In this document: piece by piece, positions 12,786 through 22,184 of the stretch | How positions within the stretch are numbered: the first letter of the stretch is position 1 | Layout: each line of letters starts with the position of its first letter | Assembly (NCBI GenBank): GCA_036971615.1 | Contig: JAYKKR010000018.1 | Location: 186,001 to 250,000, forward strand | Reading direction: 5' to 3' | Length of the DNA: 64,000 nt | Origin: Amyloporia xantha | Taxonomy: Eukaryota; Basidiomycota; Agaricomycetes; Polyporales; Adustoporiaceae | Translations under genes and position numbers: made by a program | The notes under the pieces: generated by a model | What the model saw: only the letters and a program-made list of their open reading frames with translations | Databases searched by the model: none | Told to the model about the DNA's origin: nothing

Positions 12786-13509
12786 GAATGTAATTTATTT
12801 TGCAATGGGGCTGAAGCTGTTGTGCTCACTGTGAACTGAGCTTTAATTGATTGACTATCTCCTATGCCTTATTGAGTGTATTTGAAGTATATTTGTGGAC
12901 ATACTTGTTTCTACATAGTCCCCATACAAAGGTATTCTAACAAATCTAATATATGCCACAGTGTATGTAACACACATATTTCAATACATAGAGGGAGATT
13001 GAGCAAAGAAGTTCTAGCACAAATAATTCTATGTATACTATGTATTTATCTACCAAGCTGTATAGAGAGCAGTGCATGATTGCTTATGCAGTGCGCAAAA
13101 TGGACCCGAAGGTTACAGTGGCGTGCATATTTGCACTCAACTCGATCACTAGGCAAGCGCGCATCCTGATTGGCTGGACGGTGGTTCGCCGAACGAGGTG
13201 CTGTTGCTTTCGGTGTCTTCTATCCCCTGTCATCTTACAGTACCACAAACAAATATTACCTATATAAAACATTAATCTCTTTGCATATCAATATCTGAGG
13301 CACCAGAAGGTACATGAAATATAGAAAGTGTGAAATAGCAATATTTGACTGAATGTACCCAAACTAATCAAGTTTCACAAATAGACAGGTGCCAAATAGC
13401 ATTAAGCAGAGCACTGTAGTACATGAAATGTGGTGCCTTATGAGCTCATTGATAATACTGCCAGCCAGGGAGGGTGATAATTGTCTATTTGAGAGAAATT
13501 AATCAAAAT

Positions 13510-13924
13510 CCTTCCATTTGAGTGTCAAAGTATTCATTCATACATTACATATATAATCCAAAACAATCCTATTACTATCAGTGAAATTTCGAACTGAATA
13601 CACAATATATTGACGGAGTGAGAGCCAATTCTCGTGCTCATCGTTTGCGGCGGCGCCGACGCATTGGGCGCGCAGGCGCGCCGCGTCACACGGGAGATCC
13701 CGATGCGTTCGGTGATCTGGCGCTGGACGCACGGTGTACTCATCGTGATCAGCGATGCCGGTGATATCTAGGGAGATAAGAGGACTTATTGTATTAGGCA
13801 AGCCCGCCTTTACTGCTCGCTTTATTGGCAACTACAGGGTATTTGACTTTCGAGGCTAGCTAGCCCGGCAATCCCGGGGGGGTATGCCGGGCTAATTAGC
13901 CTGGGTGCACGTGAGGTCGAGGTG
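13510..13924 (-). repeat. Right terminal inverted repeat of TIR transposon 1
   Basis: Inverted copy of 12367-12785. The outer ~280 bp shows one difference that I could find by eye. Confidence 0.88.
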
Positions 13925-14107
13925 GAAAGGTGAACCTAGCCCTAGGGTAGGTTTACAATAGGAAACTCATGTCTCCGGCCCGTCGGTCATGTCCGCCCCT
14001 GCCAGTGTTTTCTATCCAGGTAGCGAACGGGTCCCTTCCATTACATAACCTTGTTTTTTTCACAAGGAACTTAGTTCGTGTCCCACCTAGGTTGTACACT
14101 GCCTACA

Positions 14108-14512
14108 CAGCAGCTGGGGAGTCTGCTTTCTCAACGGCCGCTCTGGACATCGCCCGCGCCCGCACTGCGTTCCCGGCCCTCTACTCTGGCTCTGGCTTTC
14201 TATACGCAGACAACGCGGGCGGGTCACAATGTCTCGCCGTCTCGCGCAACCCCGACTACCTGCGCAACACCAATGTCCAGCTCGGCGCGGACTACTCCGT
14301 CTCTGTCGCGAGCACTCATCGCGTGGGGGAGGGTGCCGAGGGCCGAGGCTGCGAGAGAGTTCTCTGACGCGGCGAATGTGGACGCGTGGCGTTCAGGAGC
14401 AGCTCGACGATGCTGGTGGAGAATCTGGCACAGGCGATGGAGCCGGATGTCCTGGAGGAGGGGGGAAGACCCGGAGGTCATCGTCACCGGCAAAAATGAG
14501 GGTGTGCGCTGC
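14108..14512 (+). pseudogene. Cysteine-desulfurase-like (aminotransferase class V fold) gene fragment, multiply frameshifted
   Basis: The first frame reads 'FPALYSGSGFLYADNAGGSQ' and then an 'NTNVQLGADYSV' motif, both characteristic of the N-terminal part of fungal cysteine-desulfurase-like PLP enzymes. The homologous reading then jumps frame at about 14345 ('EAAREFSDAANVD'), again at about 14382 ('FRSSSTMLVENLAQAMEPDV') and once more at about 14465 ('DPEVIVTGKNEG'). At least three indels within 120 bp and no trace of the PLP-lysine region downstream show a dead 5' fragment. It lies just right of TIR transposon 1, but the break pattern is unrelated to that insertion. Confidence 0.75.
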
Positions 14513-14560
14513 GTTCGATCGCAGAGTCCGACTCCTGGTGTGGGTCAAGGGTCTACGTAG

Positions 14561-15851
14561 ACGTTGAAGGTGCATTGTCTTGAGTCAACTTTGCAAACAC
14601 TGGCATTCCAATGGTGCCAGACTTGGCTCTATCACACACACCTGTGGTCCGTGAGTCAGTGACGATCGTGTTGCTTTTGCGTTACTACTGCCGGCCAAGG
14701 GGGTGTGCGGCCGAGGGCCCGACGATGGGCGAGTTCCACGTAAGTAGCACGCAGTGCAAAACAGAACGTGACAATTGCCAGGGAAAAGCTCGTCTACAGC
14801 CACGAATCCATTGCTTTCAATGTCCTTCGTGAGTGTGATTGTATTACGAGTCGCGATGTCAAGGTTCTGGGACCTCATGGGTTCGTTTCTTGCAGTCCAG
14901 TGCGTTCCCAGTATGTCCCTCAAGCTCAGGTGAGCCCCGGGCTCCTAGTCCAGGACCTGGTTCTCGCCAGCCCCGCCGGCGCCCGCCGACATTCTGTATA
15001 GCAGACGAGTATGCGGTCAACCTGGTCCCTCGCTATAAGAAGCCGCAGCGTGGCGACAGGGACCTTCACACTGTGCGCGTCCCCAATTCGGACTAGTGTG
15101 CCATCCGCATGTGGGACGGTGGTACGGGCGATGGAGATGAGTATGGGGCGGGTGTCGGGCATGGGCTTGCAGGGGCAGCACGAGCACGAGCACGAGCACG
15201 GGCAGGAGCACGGGCAAGGCTTGCTACAGCGCCCGGCGTCCGCGCGGGCACGGGGCACGGCGGGCGGACGCCGGGCGGGTGGTTTCGCTTCTGCGCGGGG
15301 CGCGATCGTCGAGGGCGGCGACGACGAGGGAGAGGGACGAGGAGTGACACGGCAGCCAGGCTGCGCCAGAGACTCGGGACTCGGGACTCGGGACTCGAGA
15401 CTCAGCTGGAAGCTCTGAGCTGGCCTCCAGCGTCTGCGCCGCGCACGCCGTTGTCTGGGCCCCGCCTGTCCCGCCCGGGCGCACGGCACACGGCACTGCC
15501 AGTGTGTGTGCGGCAGTGCCACAGGAGCAGACGCCCGTGGTCGTGCCGGCCTGCGGCTCTGGGCTCTGTTTCAGTTCGCACATCGAGGGTACGCGTGCTC
15601 TCACTCTGGCTACGGGTCCGAGTCCTGCTACTCGTAGTGCTTGCTGCTCGACCTCACGCTCGCGCTGCGGGCACACATGTGCAGAGACCAGGCAACGTTT
15701 ATGGTACCCGCGCTGCATTTCGTCGCGCGTATGCCATGTCGCAGGAACCCATGTATCAATGGGCACGGCTAACGCTGCTACTGCTACCATCACGCCTGCG
15801 GCCAGTCCAAGCACCCACACATTCGTTTTTATTCCAACGCGCGGACGCGTC
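14561..15851. other. Spacer with short tandem repeats
   Basis: No gene recognised. It contains a (GAGCAC)n-type hexamer run at about 15178-15215 and a GGGACTC repeat at about 15367-15403. Open frames on both strands are GC-rich shadows. The last few hundred bases should be the 3' flank of CFEM 3. Confidence 0.5.
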
Positions 15852-16744
15852 CTACAGGACGAGCACCGCACCGATCACGCCCCCGCCAGCCAATGCGACG
15901 AGCATTCCCACCACTTCGACCATCCCCACGCCCACGCCGAGCACGCCCCGCCTGGCGGCGCTTTTGGCCGAGGCCGCGGTGATGGAGGCGCTCGCGGCAG
16001 AGGCAGAGGCGGAGGCGGATTTGATTGCGGGGGACATGCTTGCGGAGACGGAGGGTTTGAGGGAGGGGCCTGTGGAGGAGAGGGAGGAGAAGGCGGGGGA
16101 GACGGGGGAGAGGGTGGAGGAGGAGGAGGAGGAGGAGAGGGAGAGGGGCGGGTTGAGAGTGGAGGCAAAGGTAGAGGAGGTAGGGGAAGAGAGCGCAGAG
16201 GAAGCGGAGGAGGAGAGGGCGGATGAGGCGGAAACGAGCGAGGATGAGGCGGAGGAGAGGGGGGAGGAGGCAGAGGAGGAGAGGGAGGGAGGGGCGCGGG
16301 AGGTGGCGGAGGCGGAGAAGGTGGAAAAAGCGGAGACTGCGGGAGGTCAGAGGTAAGTATTCACTCGGCGGTGGATAGGGCGAGACGCGAGACGCACCCT
16401 CTGCGCACTCGGCAGCCTGGAGGGCGATGGCGGCCTGGAGGTCTGCGGCGGAGCACTTGCTCTGGAGGCAGGAGAGTGCGGCGCCCTGGAATGCGGAGGA
16501 CGAGCAGATACACGGGAGGTTCATGCTGTGGGCGTGTGGGCGTTGGTGTCAGTGGTGAGCTAGGTAAGGAGGAGGGACGAGGCACATACGAGGAGCCGCA
16601 GCCGTTGGCGGAGGAGGCAGACTGGATGCAGGAGAGGGTGCAGGGGCTGATGCCGGCTGTGCTGTTGGGAGCAGAGGCAGTGGTGCTCCGTGCGGCGGCT
16701 GTGGCTGCGAGGGCCAAGATGGAAAGGACAGTGAGGGCGTACAT
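15852..16744 (-). CDS. CFEM-domain protein 3, secreted with GPI-type tail and long Ser-rich stalk (255 aa)
   Basis: Exons 16744-16590, 16525-16398 and 16336-15852; introns 64 and 60 nt; 256 codons including the stop. Signal peptide (about 1-18), then an eight-cysteine CFEM domain with spacing identical to CFEM 2, and much of exon 2 is identical in protein sequence to CFEM 2. The stalk is about twice as long (roughly 110 Ser/Pro/Ala-rich residues, including a run of consecutive Ser). A hydrophobic C-terminus ending in 'VLVL' is fit for a GPI anchor. The haem-ligand Asp position is Met/Asn. Stalk length difference with conserved ectodomain suggests selection on how far the domain projects from the wall, which is inference. 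Confidence 0.87.
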
Positions 16745-17492
16745 CGCGTGCTGCTGAGGCGGGCTAATTAGGGGGAGAAGAAAAGGCCGCGGGCGTGGTT
16801 TTATGTCGGGGGCGACGTGGGGAGATAGAGTTTAGGAATGCCCAATTGCAATCCGTTGGCCTGGGTCGAGGACACAGCCCGGACAAGGCGGTGAGCCACC
16901 GGAGCCAGAAAGGGAAGGACGATTGCCAGATTGGGTGATGGGTGGACGCGTCGACATCTCCGATGGGCAGTGTGGACGTCTGACTGTCGGGATCGCGGCA
17001 TCTGCCATCTGTCCATCTCCATCTCCATCCCCATCTCCATCTCCGTGATAACTCCCGACGACCACGCCCGCGCCTCCGATGGTCCTGCCATGTAAACGCA
17101 CGATCCCAGCGAGACTGCGTGTGCACACTGTCCAGCGCGCGTGACCGTATGCGTGATTTCCAAGCTCTTTCAGCCTCGCAGATCCCTGCCCACCGCCCCC
17201 GCCCCCACCGGGTCCCACTGACATATATCCCCAGATTTCCTAGCTTGTCGACTCGAACCTGTGACCCGCTCGTCTACCCGCGTCGAGTACCGGTACACCT
17301 GGCACAGGGTCCACTGACACGTATGGAAATTCGCTGACTCTCTCGCTGACATTTGATCAAAGAACGGGCACAGATCGCCTTCGAAACAGCCTTTCTCTGC
17401 TTGATTGGCATGTACTGCTCTGGTTCATAATACGGCGCTTTAGCATATCCCTATCTGGTCTACGTCAACGTGATTAACGAGCGGGCCTAGAC
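16745..17492. promoter_or_regulatory. Upstream region of CFEM 3, duplicated from or with that of CFEM 2
   Basis: About 16803-17090 resembles about 10889-11215 upstream of CFEM 2, including a GGGGAGATAGAGTT box and (CCATCT)n runs. A TATA-like CATAAAA (minus strand, about 16798-16804) lies about 55 bp upstream of the start codon. The rest, up to the TIR transposon, shows nothing I can name. Confidence 0.5.
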
Positions 17493-17756
17493 GATCATCA
17501 CACCTCAACCTCACCGCAAATATAGCTAATTAGCTTGGCATACACGTGAGGTGTGGCAAGCTAATTAGCTTCGATTGGTATGTCCCCGCACACTGCCAGT
17601 ACCACCGCCAGATAGCTACCACCTCCTGCCAATTCAAGTACTCAGAGTCGAGATCACTGATAAAAGCTTTGTCATCGCTGATAAGGCCGTCGGGGCTATC
17701 TGGCCGCCAGATAACGTCAGCCACCCGGCGCTCTTACCATCTGCTACGTAGTCCCC

Positions 17757-18115
17757 GACGCCCGACGCCCGCTACCCGTGCTCGCTACTCCCGCCGCCTG
17801 CTACTCCCTGCCGCCCACCGTGCACGCTCGCCACTCTCCGACGCCCGCCACCCGTGCGCGCTATTATAGTCTACTCCCCGATGCTTATTATGCCCGCTAC
17901 TCCCCGATGCCCACCACGCACCGTGCACGCTCGTTCCTCTCTGATGCCCACCACCCGTGCTTGCTACTCCCCGATGCCCGCCGCACGCGTGCCTCTCTCC
18001 ACCACCTGTTCCTCCCCGCTGCCCCGCCGTGCCCGCTCGTTCCTCTCCGACGCCCGCCACGCGCATGTGCTACTCCCCGACGTCCGCCACCTGCACTTGC
18101 CACTCCCCCGATGTG
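17757..18115 (+). repeat. Subterminal minisatellite array, left side of TIR transposon 2
   Basis: Degenerate units of about 30-35 bp built on 'CCCGCCACCCGTGC' and 'CTACTCCCCGATG'. The same unit in reverse orientation forms the right-hand array (18845-19022 and 20648-20955). Such subterminal repeats are typical transposase-binding arrays in other TIR transposons; the function here is inferred. Confidence 0.75.
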
Positions 18116-19027
18116 TCGGTGTCATCTTCCATGTGAATCAGTAGTCAACATGACTCGTGTTACATGCAATAATATTCAATATACACATTCATTATAACAC
18201 TATTAGACATGTAAGCATTACAAGAATAACTATAGAGCTCGAGCTCCAATAATGCAATAGTAGTCCTGGCATATAATATGAGAGCACAAAGAAGGTGGCA
18301 CGGTTGGATTGGGCATACAGCCTGTTCTATAATAATGGCACAGCGATTGAGATATGTTATATTGACAGTCAAACGGCAAACACACGAGATATCAAGAAGA
18401 TATCGAAGCGGGCAGAACAAATCTATCAGAATAGAAAGAGGAATACAGATGTACAGTGCAGAGACAAGTGATGCATTGGAGGCAACTAGGAGAGGCCACA
18501 GGCAGCTCGCAACAGAGTACGCGTTCACTGGCATAAAGCATTGTAGCGCTAAGATGCCCGACAGGCATAACATTGGTAGGACGGCTCTCCCTGCAGAACA
18601 GCTGATGCTGTCTATCTAGCTTTCGTCCAACTCACAGTCTATTTGTTCATTGCTAAGAAGTCCATAGTTTGTGTTAATGTTGTATATTGGAATGTATACA
18701 GAACTCAATATATTACATGTATTTTACTGCTAGAGCTGTACCTACATTCACACCACGGCTCGAGACCATCGCCTATTGACGATATGAACAGGCTGACGTA
18801 CCCAGCTCTAATTTCACTGCCCACTCCTCCTCCTATGCACACCAACGAGACGTAGAAGGGGAGTGGTGCGTGCGTGGCGGGTGTCGGGGAGTAGCAAGCA
18901 CAGGTGGCGGGCATCGTAGAGTAGTGAGCGTGCGCGGCGCGCGACAGGGAGTACTAAGCGGGCATGGTAGGCATTGAGGAATAGACTATAGTGTGCACGG
19001 ATGGCGGGTGTCGGAAAGTAGCGAGCG

Positions 19028-19241
19028 TGTTAGAGTAGACGTTTGCGCGCTAAGCGCCATAGTACAAACATGTACATACACGGCCAGCGCGATCTGCGAC
19101 GGCCTCCTTCGTATACATCGCTTGCTTCCGCGACTTCTTGTGAGCCTTAGGTGTCGGTGTCGGTGTCTGCGTCCTCTCGTGATCTCTCGCTTCTCATCTC
19201 TGGGCTCTCTCAGATCATATCTTCCATTCATTCTGCTGACA
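19028..19241 (+). repeat. 5' LTR of gag-only retrotransposon
   Basis: 214 bp, TG...CA, with two substitutions relative to the 3' LTR at 20429-20642, so insertion was recent. Confidence 0.92.
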
Positions 19242-19253
19242 GGTTATGAGCCC
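19242..19253 (+). promoter_or_regulatory. Primer-binding site matching initiator tRNA-Met anticodon arm
   Basis: GGTTATGAGCCC immediately 3' of the LTR. Its complement GGGCTCATAACC is the anticodon stem-loop of eukaryotic initiator tRNA-Met. Confidence 0.85.
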
Positions 19254-19322
19254 CGCGCTCCTCTGATCTGAGACAATCTTTTACATTTCTATCTACTGCG
19301 ATCAACAATCCATCCATCCACT

Positions 19323-20375
19323 ATGTCGACTTCATCTGGCACTATTAGCCTCCTCATGGCTAAGGTCGATCCTCTGACCGACAAGAACTGGCATCAATGG
19401 AGAAGCCAGATCATGATGGTCTTTCGAGTGAGTGGGAGTCATGGGATTGTTGATGGGACGGAGTCGAGGCCTGCATCTAAGGATGAGGAGTGGGTGAAGA
19501 AGAATGAAGGAGCTCTGCCTATAATCTGGGCCTTGGTGAGCAAGGATTTGCAGCATCTTGTTGAGGGGGAGAATTCGGGTTCGACTGCGTTTGCGGCGCT
19601 GAAGAAGAAGTTCGAGAGCTCCACTATGGCTCGTCGTGTGGAGTTGCGGAAGGCACTTTACGGTGCTGTCCATGATCCCAGCAAGCCCATGGATGTCTAC
19701 ATCCAGGCTGTCACGATCGCTGCGGCACAGCTCAAAGCTATCGGCCACACCGTCGAGGACACCGAGATCAAGGACATCATTTTGATGAACCTTCATCCTT
19801 CCTACCATGTCATTCGTGCGACTCTTCTCTCTCAGTCCACCGAACCCGATCTCGCTACGATCAAGTCTGTTCTTGCTGGATCTGCGATTGCTGTCAGTCA
19901 TGACGTTGGCATGCATATCAAGTCTGAGTCTTTCGACACTGCTCTCGCTGCTCGAGATGGTGGAAGGGGGTTCCGTGGAACGAGGGGGAGAAGTGGATCA
20001 GGTCAGCGGAGTTCCTCAAACTTTCCGGTTGATGAAAAAGGCTATCATTGGTGCGACACGAACAATGATGGTACGTGTCATCGCTGTGGTCGACCTGGTC
20101 ATATCGCTGCTCGCTGCATGTATGACATGCCTCAACACGTGAAGGATTGGGCGATGGGTTGGAATTCTGGTGAGCGTGCTCGGTTGGCGCAGGACAGTCT
20201 GGATCCCAGTGTTACGTATGCTTCTGCTTCTGCTCATCACGTTGTTATTGAATCTTTGGACTCACCTCCTGCTTCTCCACGTTATCCTAATTCTCGTCTT
20301 CCACATTCTCGATCTCGCACACCTTCCCCCGATGCTTATGATCTCAGTCCCGTTGATTTTGTCCAACTGATTTGA
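19323..20375 (+). CDS. Ty1/Copia-type Gag (UBN2-like) with CCHC zinc knuckle, 350 aa
   Basis: A single intact ORF between the two LTRs. Residues ~10-190 resemble the Copia gag domain: 'LTDKNWHQWRSQIMMVF' near the start, 'WVKKNEGALPIIWALVS' and 'VELRKALYGAVHDPSKPMD' further on. A basic Gly/Arg-rich linker follows. A canonical zinc knuckle CHRCGRPGHIAARC (CX2CX4HX4C) lies at about residues 252-265, then a Ser/Pro-rich tail. Role in the family: capsid formation and RNA packaging. The ORF is uninterrupted although the element lacks all enzymes, which suggests selection on Gag itself or very recent movement. Confidence 0.9.
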   Translation: MSTSSGTISLLMAKVDPLTDKNWHQWRSQIMMVFRVSGSHGIVDGTESRPASKDEEWVKKNEGALPIIWALVSKDLQHLVEGENSGSTAFAALKKKFESSTMARRVELRKALYGAVHDPSKPMDVYIQAVTIAAAQLKAIGHTVEDTEIKDIILMNLHPSYHVIRATLLSQSTEPDLATIKSVLAGSAIAVSHDVGMHIKSESFDTALAARDGGRGFRGTRGRSGSGQRSSSNFPVDEKGYHWCDTNNDGTCHRCGRPGHIAARCMYDMPQHVKDWAMGWNSGERARLAQDSLDPSVTYASASAHHVVIESLDSPPASPRYPNSRLPHSRSRTPSPDAYDLSPVDFVQLI

Positions 20376-20428
20376 TATTTTACTTATTTGGTTCAGTGGG
20401 AGTTTTTAGCGTGCTCACGTAGTGGGAG

Positions 20429-20642
20429 TGTTAGAGTAGACGTTCGCGCGCTAAGCGCCGTAGTACAAACATGTACATACACGGCCAGCGCGATCTGCGA
20501 CGGCCTCCTTCGTATACATCGCTTGCTTCCGCGACTTCTTGTGAGCCTTAGGTGTCGGTGTCGGTGTCTGCGTCCTCTCGTGATCTCTCGCTTCTCATCT
20601 CTGGGCTCTCTCAGATCATATCTTCCATTCATTCTGCTGACA
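20429..20642 (+). repeat. 3' LTR of gag-only retrotransposon
   Basis: 214-bp direct copy of 19028-19241, followed by the GAGCG target duplication. Confidence 0.92.
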
Positions 20643-21320
20643 GAGCGTGCGCGGTGGATGTCGGGGAGTAGCACGTGTGCGTGGCGGGCATCGGGGAGTA
20701 GCAAGCACACGTGGTGGGCGTCAGAGAGTAACGCGCATGCGCGGTGCACGGCGGGGAGTAGCGGCCGGCGGGAGTAGCGATCGTGCGTGGCGGGCATCGG
20801 GGAGCAGCGGGCATAATAAGCATCGGGAGTAGACTATAATAGCGCGCACGGGTGGCGGGCGTCGGAGAGTGGCGAGCGTGCACGGTGGGTGGCAGGGAGT
20901 AGCAGGCGGCGGGAGTAGCGAGCACGGGTAGCGGGCGTCGGGCGTCGGGGACTACGTAGCAGATGGTAAGAGCGCCGGGTGGCTGACGTTATCTGGCGGC
21001 CAGATAGCCCCGACGGCCTTATCAGCGATGACAAAGCTTTTATCAGTGATCTCGACTCTGAGTACTTGAATTGGCAGGAGGTGGTAGCTATCTGGCGGTG
21101 GTACTGGCAGTGTGCGGGGACATACCAATCGAAGCTAATTAGCTTGCCACACCTCACGTGTATGCCAAGCTAATTAGCTATATTTGCGGTGAGGTTGAGG
21201 TGGATCATCATCAGCTCTCTGTTGCATTTGCACCAATACATATTAATATTAATCGGTGTGGCTGTCCTGGAATAGTAGGCTGCCCGAAATGAGAATGGCC
21301 ACGTACGGTTGTTCTGAGCG

Positions 21321-21726
21321 TACTATACCCAACCAGGCACTCGGCACACCCCCCAAGTCGGCAGTAACGCAAAAGTAACAGTTTTGTCACGGAACATAAC
21401 GCACGCGGGTTGAAAGTCCGATAGGCTTTCTGAAAGAAGCTTATGATCGAGGATTGCGGAGAAACGTCTACAGGCATGAGGTTTCAAGGTCCGACAGAAG
21501 TCCGCTGTAGAGCAGTGACTCACTAGCGTGACAGACGGCCCAACTGCTCGAAAAGAAGGGAATCATGAACAACTCACCCGTTCGCTTTCGTTCAAGCTCG
21601 ATGTGAAAGTAGACATACAAAAACCTAGGTATATATGAAGTTACTAGGGAAATCGACGTAGTTGAAAGGTGGTATGACGGGGCTGCCGACTTGGGGGGTG
21701 TGCCGAGTGCCTGGTTGGGCATAGTA
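21321..21726. mobile_element. 402-bp MITE with 42-bp TIRs and TA target duplication (Tc1/mariner-like)
   Basis: The element is 21323-21724, bounded by TA dinucleotides. The left end CTATACCCAACCAGGCAC is repeated inverted at the right end with one mismatch over about 42 bp (fifth base). The interior has no convincing ORF. A TA duplication plus short TIRs fits the Tc1/mariner superfamily. It lies only 111 bp right of TIR transposon 2's target duplication. Confidence 0.82.
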
Positions 21727-22184
21727 TGATCAAGCTCTACAGATGTGCGATGGGCAAATATATATATACTAGAAGTAACCCGTGCTTCGCTGCGGATTCT
21801 CAGGGTTAATATGTAAGAATCTGATATCGAACTTCATAGTTTGAAGTTACTTCAGCACTGCAGACATTGCATTGACAAGAAGACATCTACAGGCCCGCTC
21901 AGCCGCCCACGCGGCGGTGGGCGGCATTGTAGCTCTGTGCTTGCATATATGTGAGCTGGTAAAGAAATTGTATAGGTTCGAGCGCATGACATGCCGTCTC
22001 AATGGCTCATATATAGAGGTGTAACCGTCGCATGAGAAATGGATGTATGGCCTATCATAGATTGTATGATATGATAGATACCATCCTGCCGCCACTATAC
22101 CTAGAAATGACACGCTGCCGCTAGGAATCACTCTCCGGTGAAGTATCTGCATCCGCCAGGCCTCACTTTACATACACACACGCT
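21727..22184. other. Spacer without recognised feature
   Basis: AT-rich, only short open frames. It should include the 3' UTR of the membrane-protein gene to its right. Confidence 0.4.

Larger units (their letters stand above)
12359..13932. mobile_element. Non-autonomous TIR DNA transposon 1 (1558 bp, 8-bp target duplication)
   Basis: The element proper is 12367-13924. It is bounded by a perfect 8-bp direct repeat GAAAGGTG (12359-12366 and 13925-13932) and starts and ends with CACCTCGACCTCAC and its complement. The terminal inverted repeats are about 420 bp and nearly identical, reaching to about 12785 on the left and 13510 on the right. The 0.7 kb core is AT-rich and has no coding potential, so the element cannot move by itself. 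An 8-bp duplication fits the hAT and KDZ superfamilies; I cannot decide between them without a transposase. It shares its terminal motif and a subterminal hairpin with the larger element at 17501-21202. Confidence 0.9.
19023..20647 (+). mobile_element. Gag-only Ty1/Copia-type LTR retrotransposon (TR-GAG-like), 1615 bp
   Basis: Two direct 214-bp LTRs (19028-19241 and 20429-20642) start with TG and end with CA, with only two differences seen. A 5-bp target duplication GAGCG flanks them (19023-19027, 20643-20647). Directly after the left LTR, GGTTATGAGCCC is complementary to the anticodon stem-loop of eukaryotic initiator tRNA-Met, the half-tRNA primer used by Copia-type elements. A purine-rich AGTGGGAG abuts the right LTR. 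The 1187-bp interior holds one gag ORF and no protease, integrase or reverse transcriptase. The element therefore depends on enzymes supplied in trans. Confidence 0.92.
17493..21210. mobile_element. Non-autonomous TIR DNA transposon 2 (3702 bp, 8-bp target duplication) with nested retrotransposon
   Basis: The element is 17501-21202, flanked by a perfect 8-bp repeat GATCATCA (17493-17500, 21203-21210). The tips are CACCTCAACCTCAC and its complement, one base different from TIR transposon 1. The inverted repeats are about 400 bp (17501-17900 and 20805-21202) and nearly identical. Inside them lie subterminal arrays of a GC-rich 30-35 bp unit around 'CTACTCCCCGATGCCC'. The core (18120-18840) is AT-rich without coding potential. 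No transposase is present. The right array is interrupted by a gag-only LTR element at 19028-20642; without that insertion the transposon would be about 2.08 kb. Confidence 0.9.

Noticed and set aside
15109..16356. 415-codon plus-strand frame
   Set aside because: Its Glu/Ala-rich 3' half is the antisense of the Ser-rich stalk of CFEM 3, whose minus-strand model is supported by signal peptide, cysteine spacing and exon lengths.
17757..18115. Possible CRISPR-like array in the subterminal repeats of TIR transposon 2
   Set aside because: Units are degenerate and contiguous without unique spacers, mirrored at the other end of a eukaryotic transposon; it is a minisatellite.
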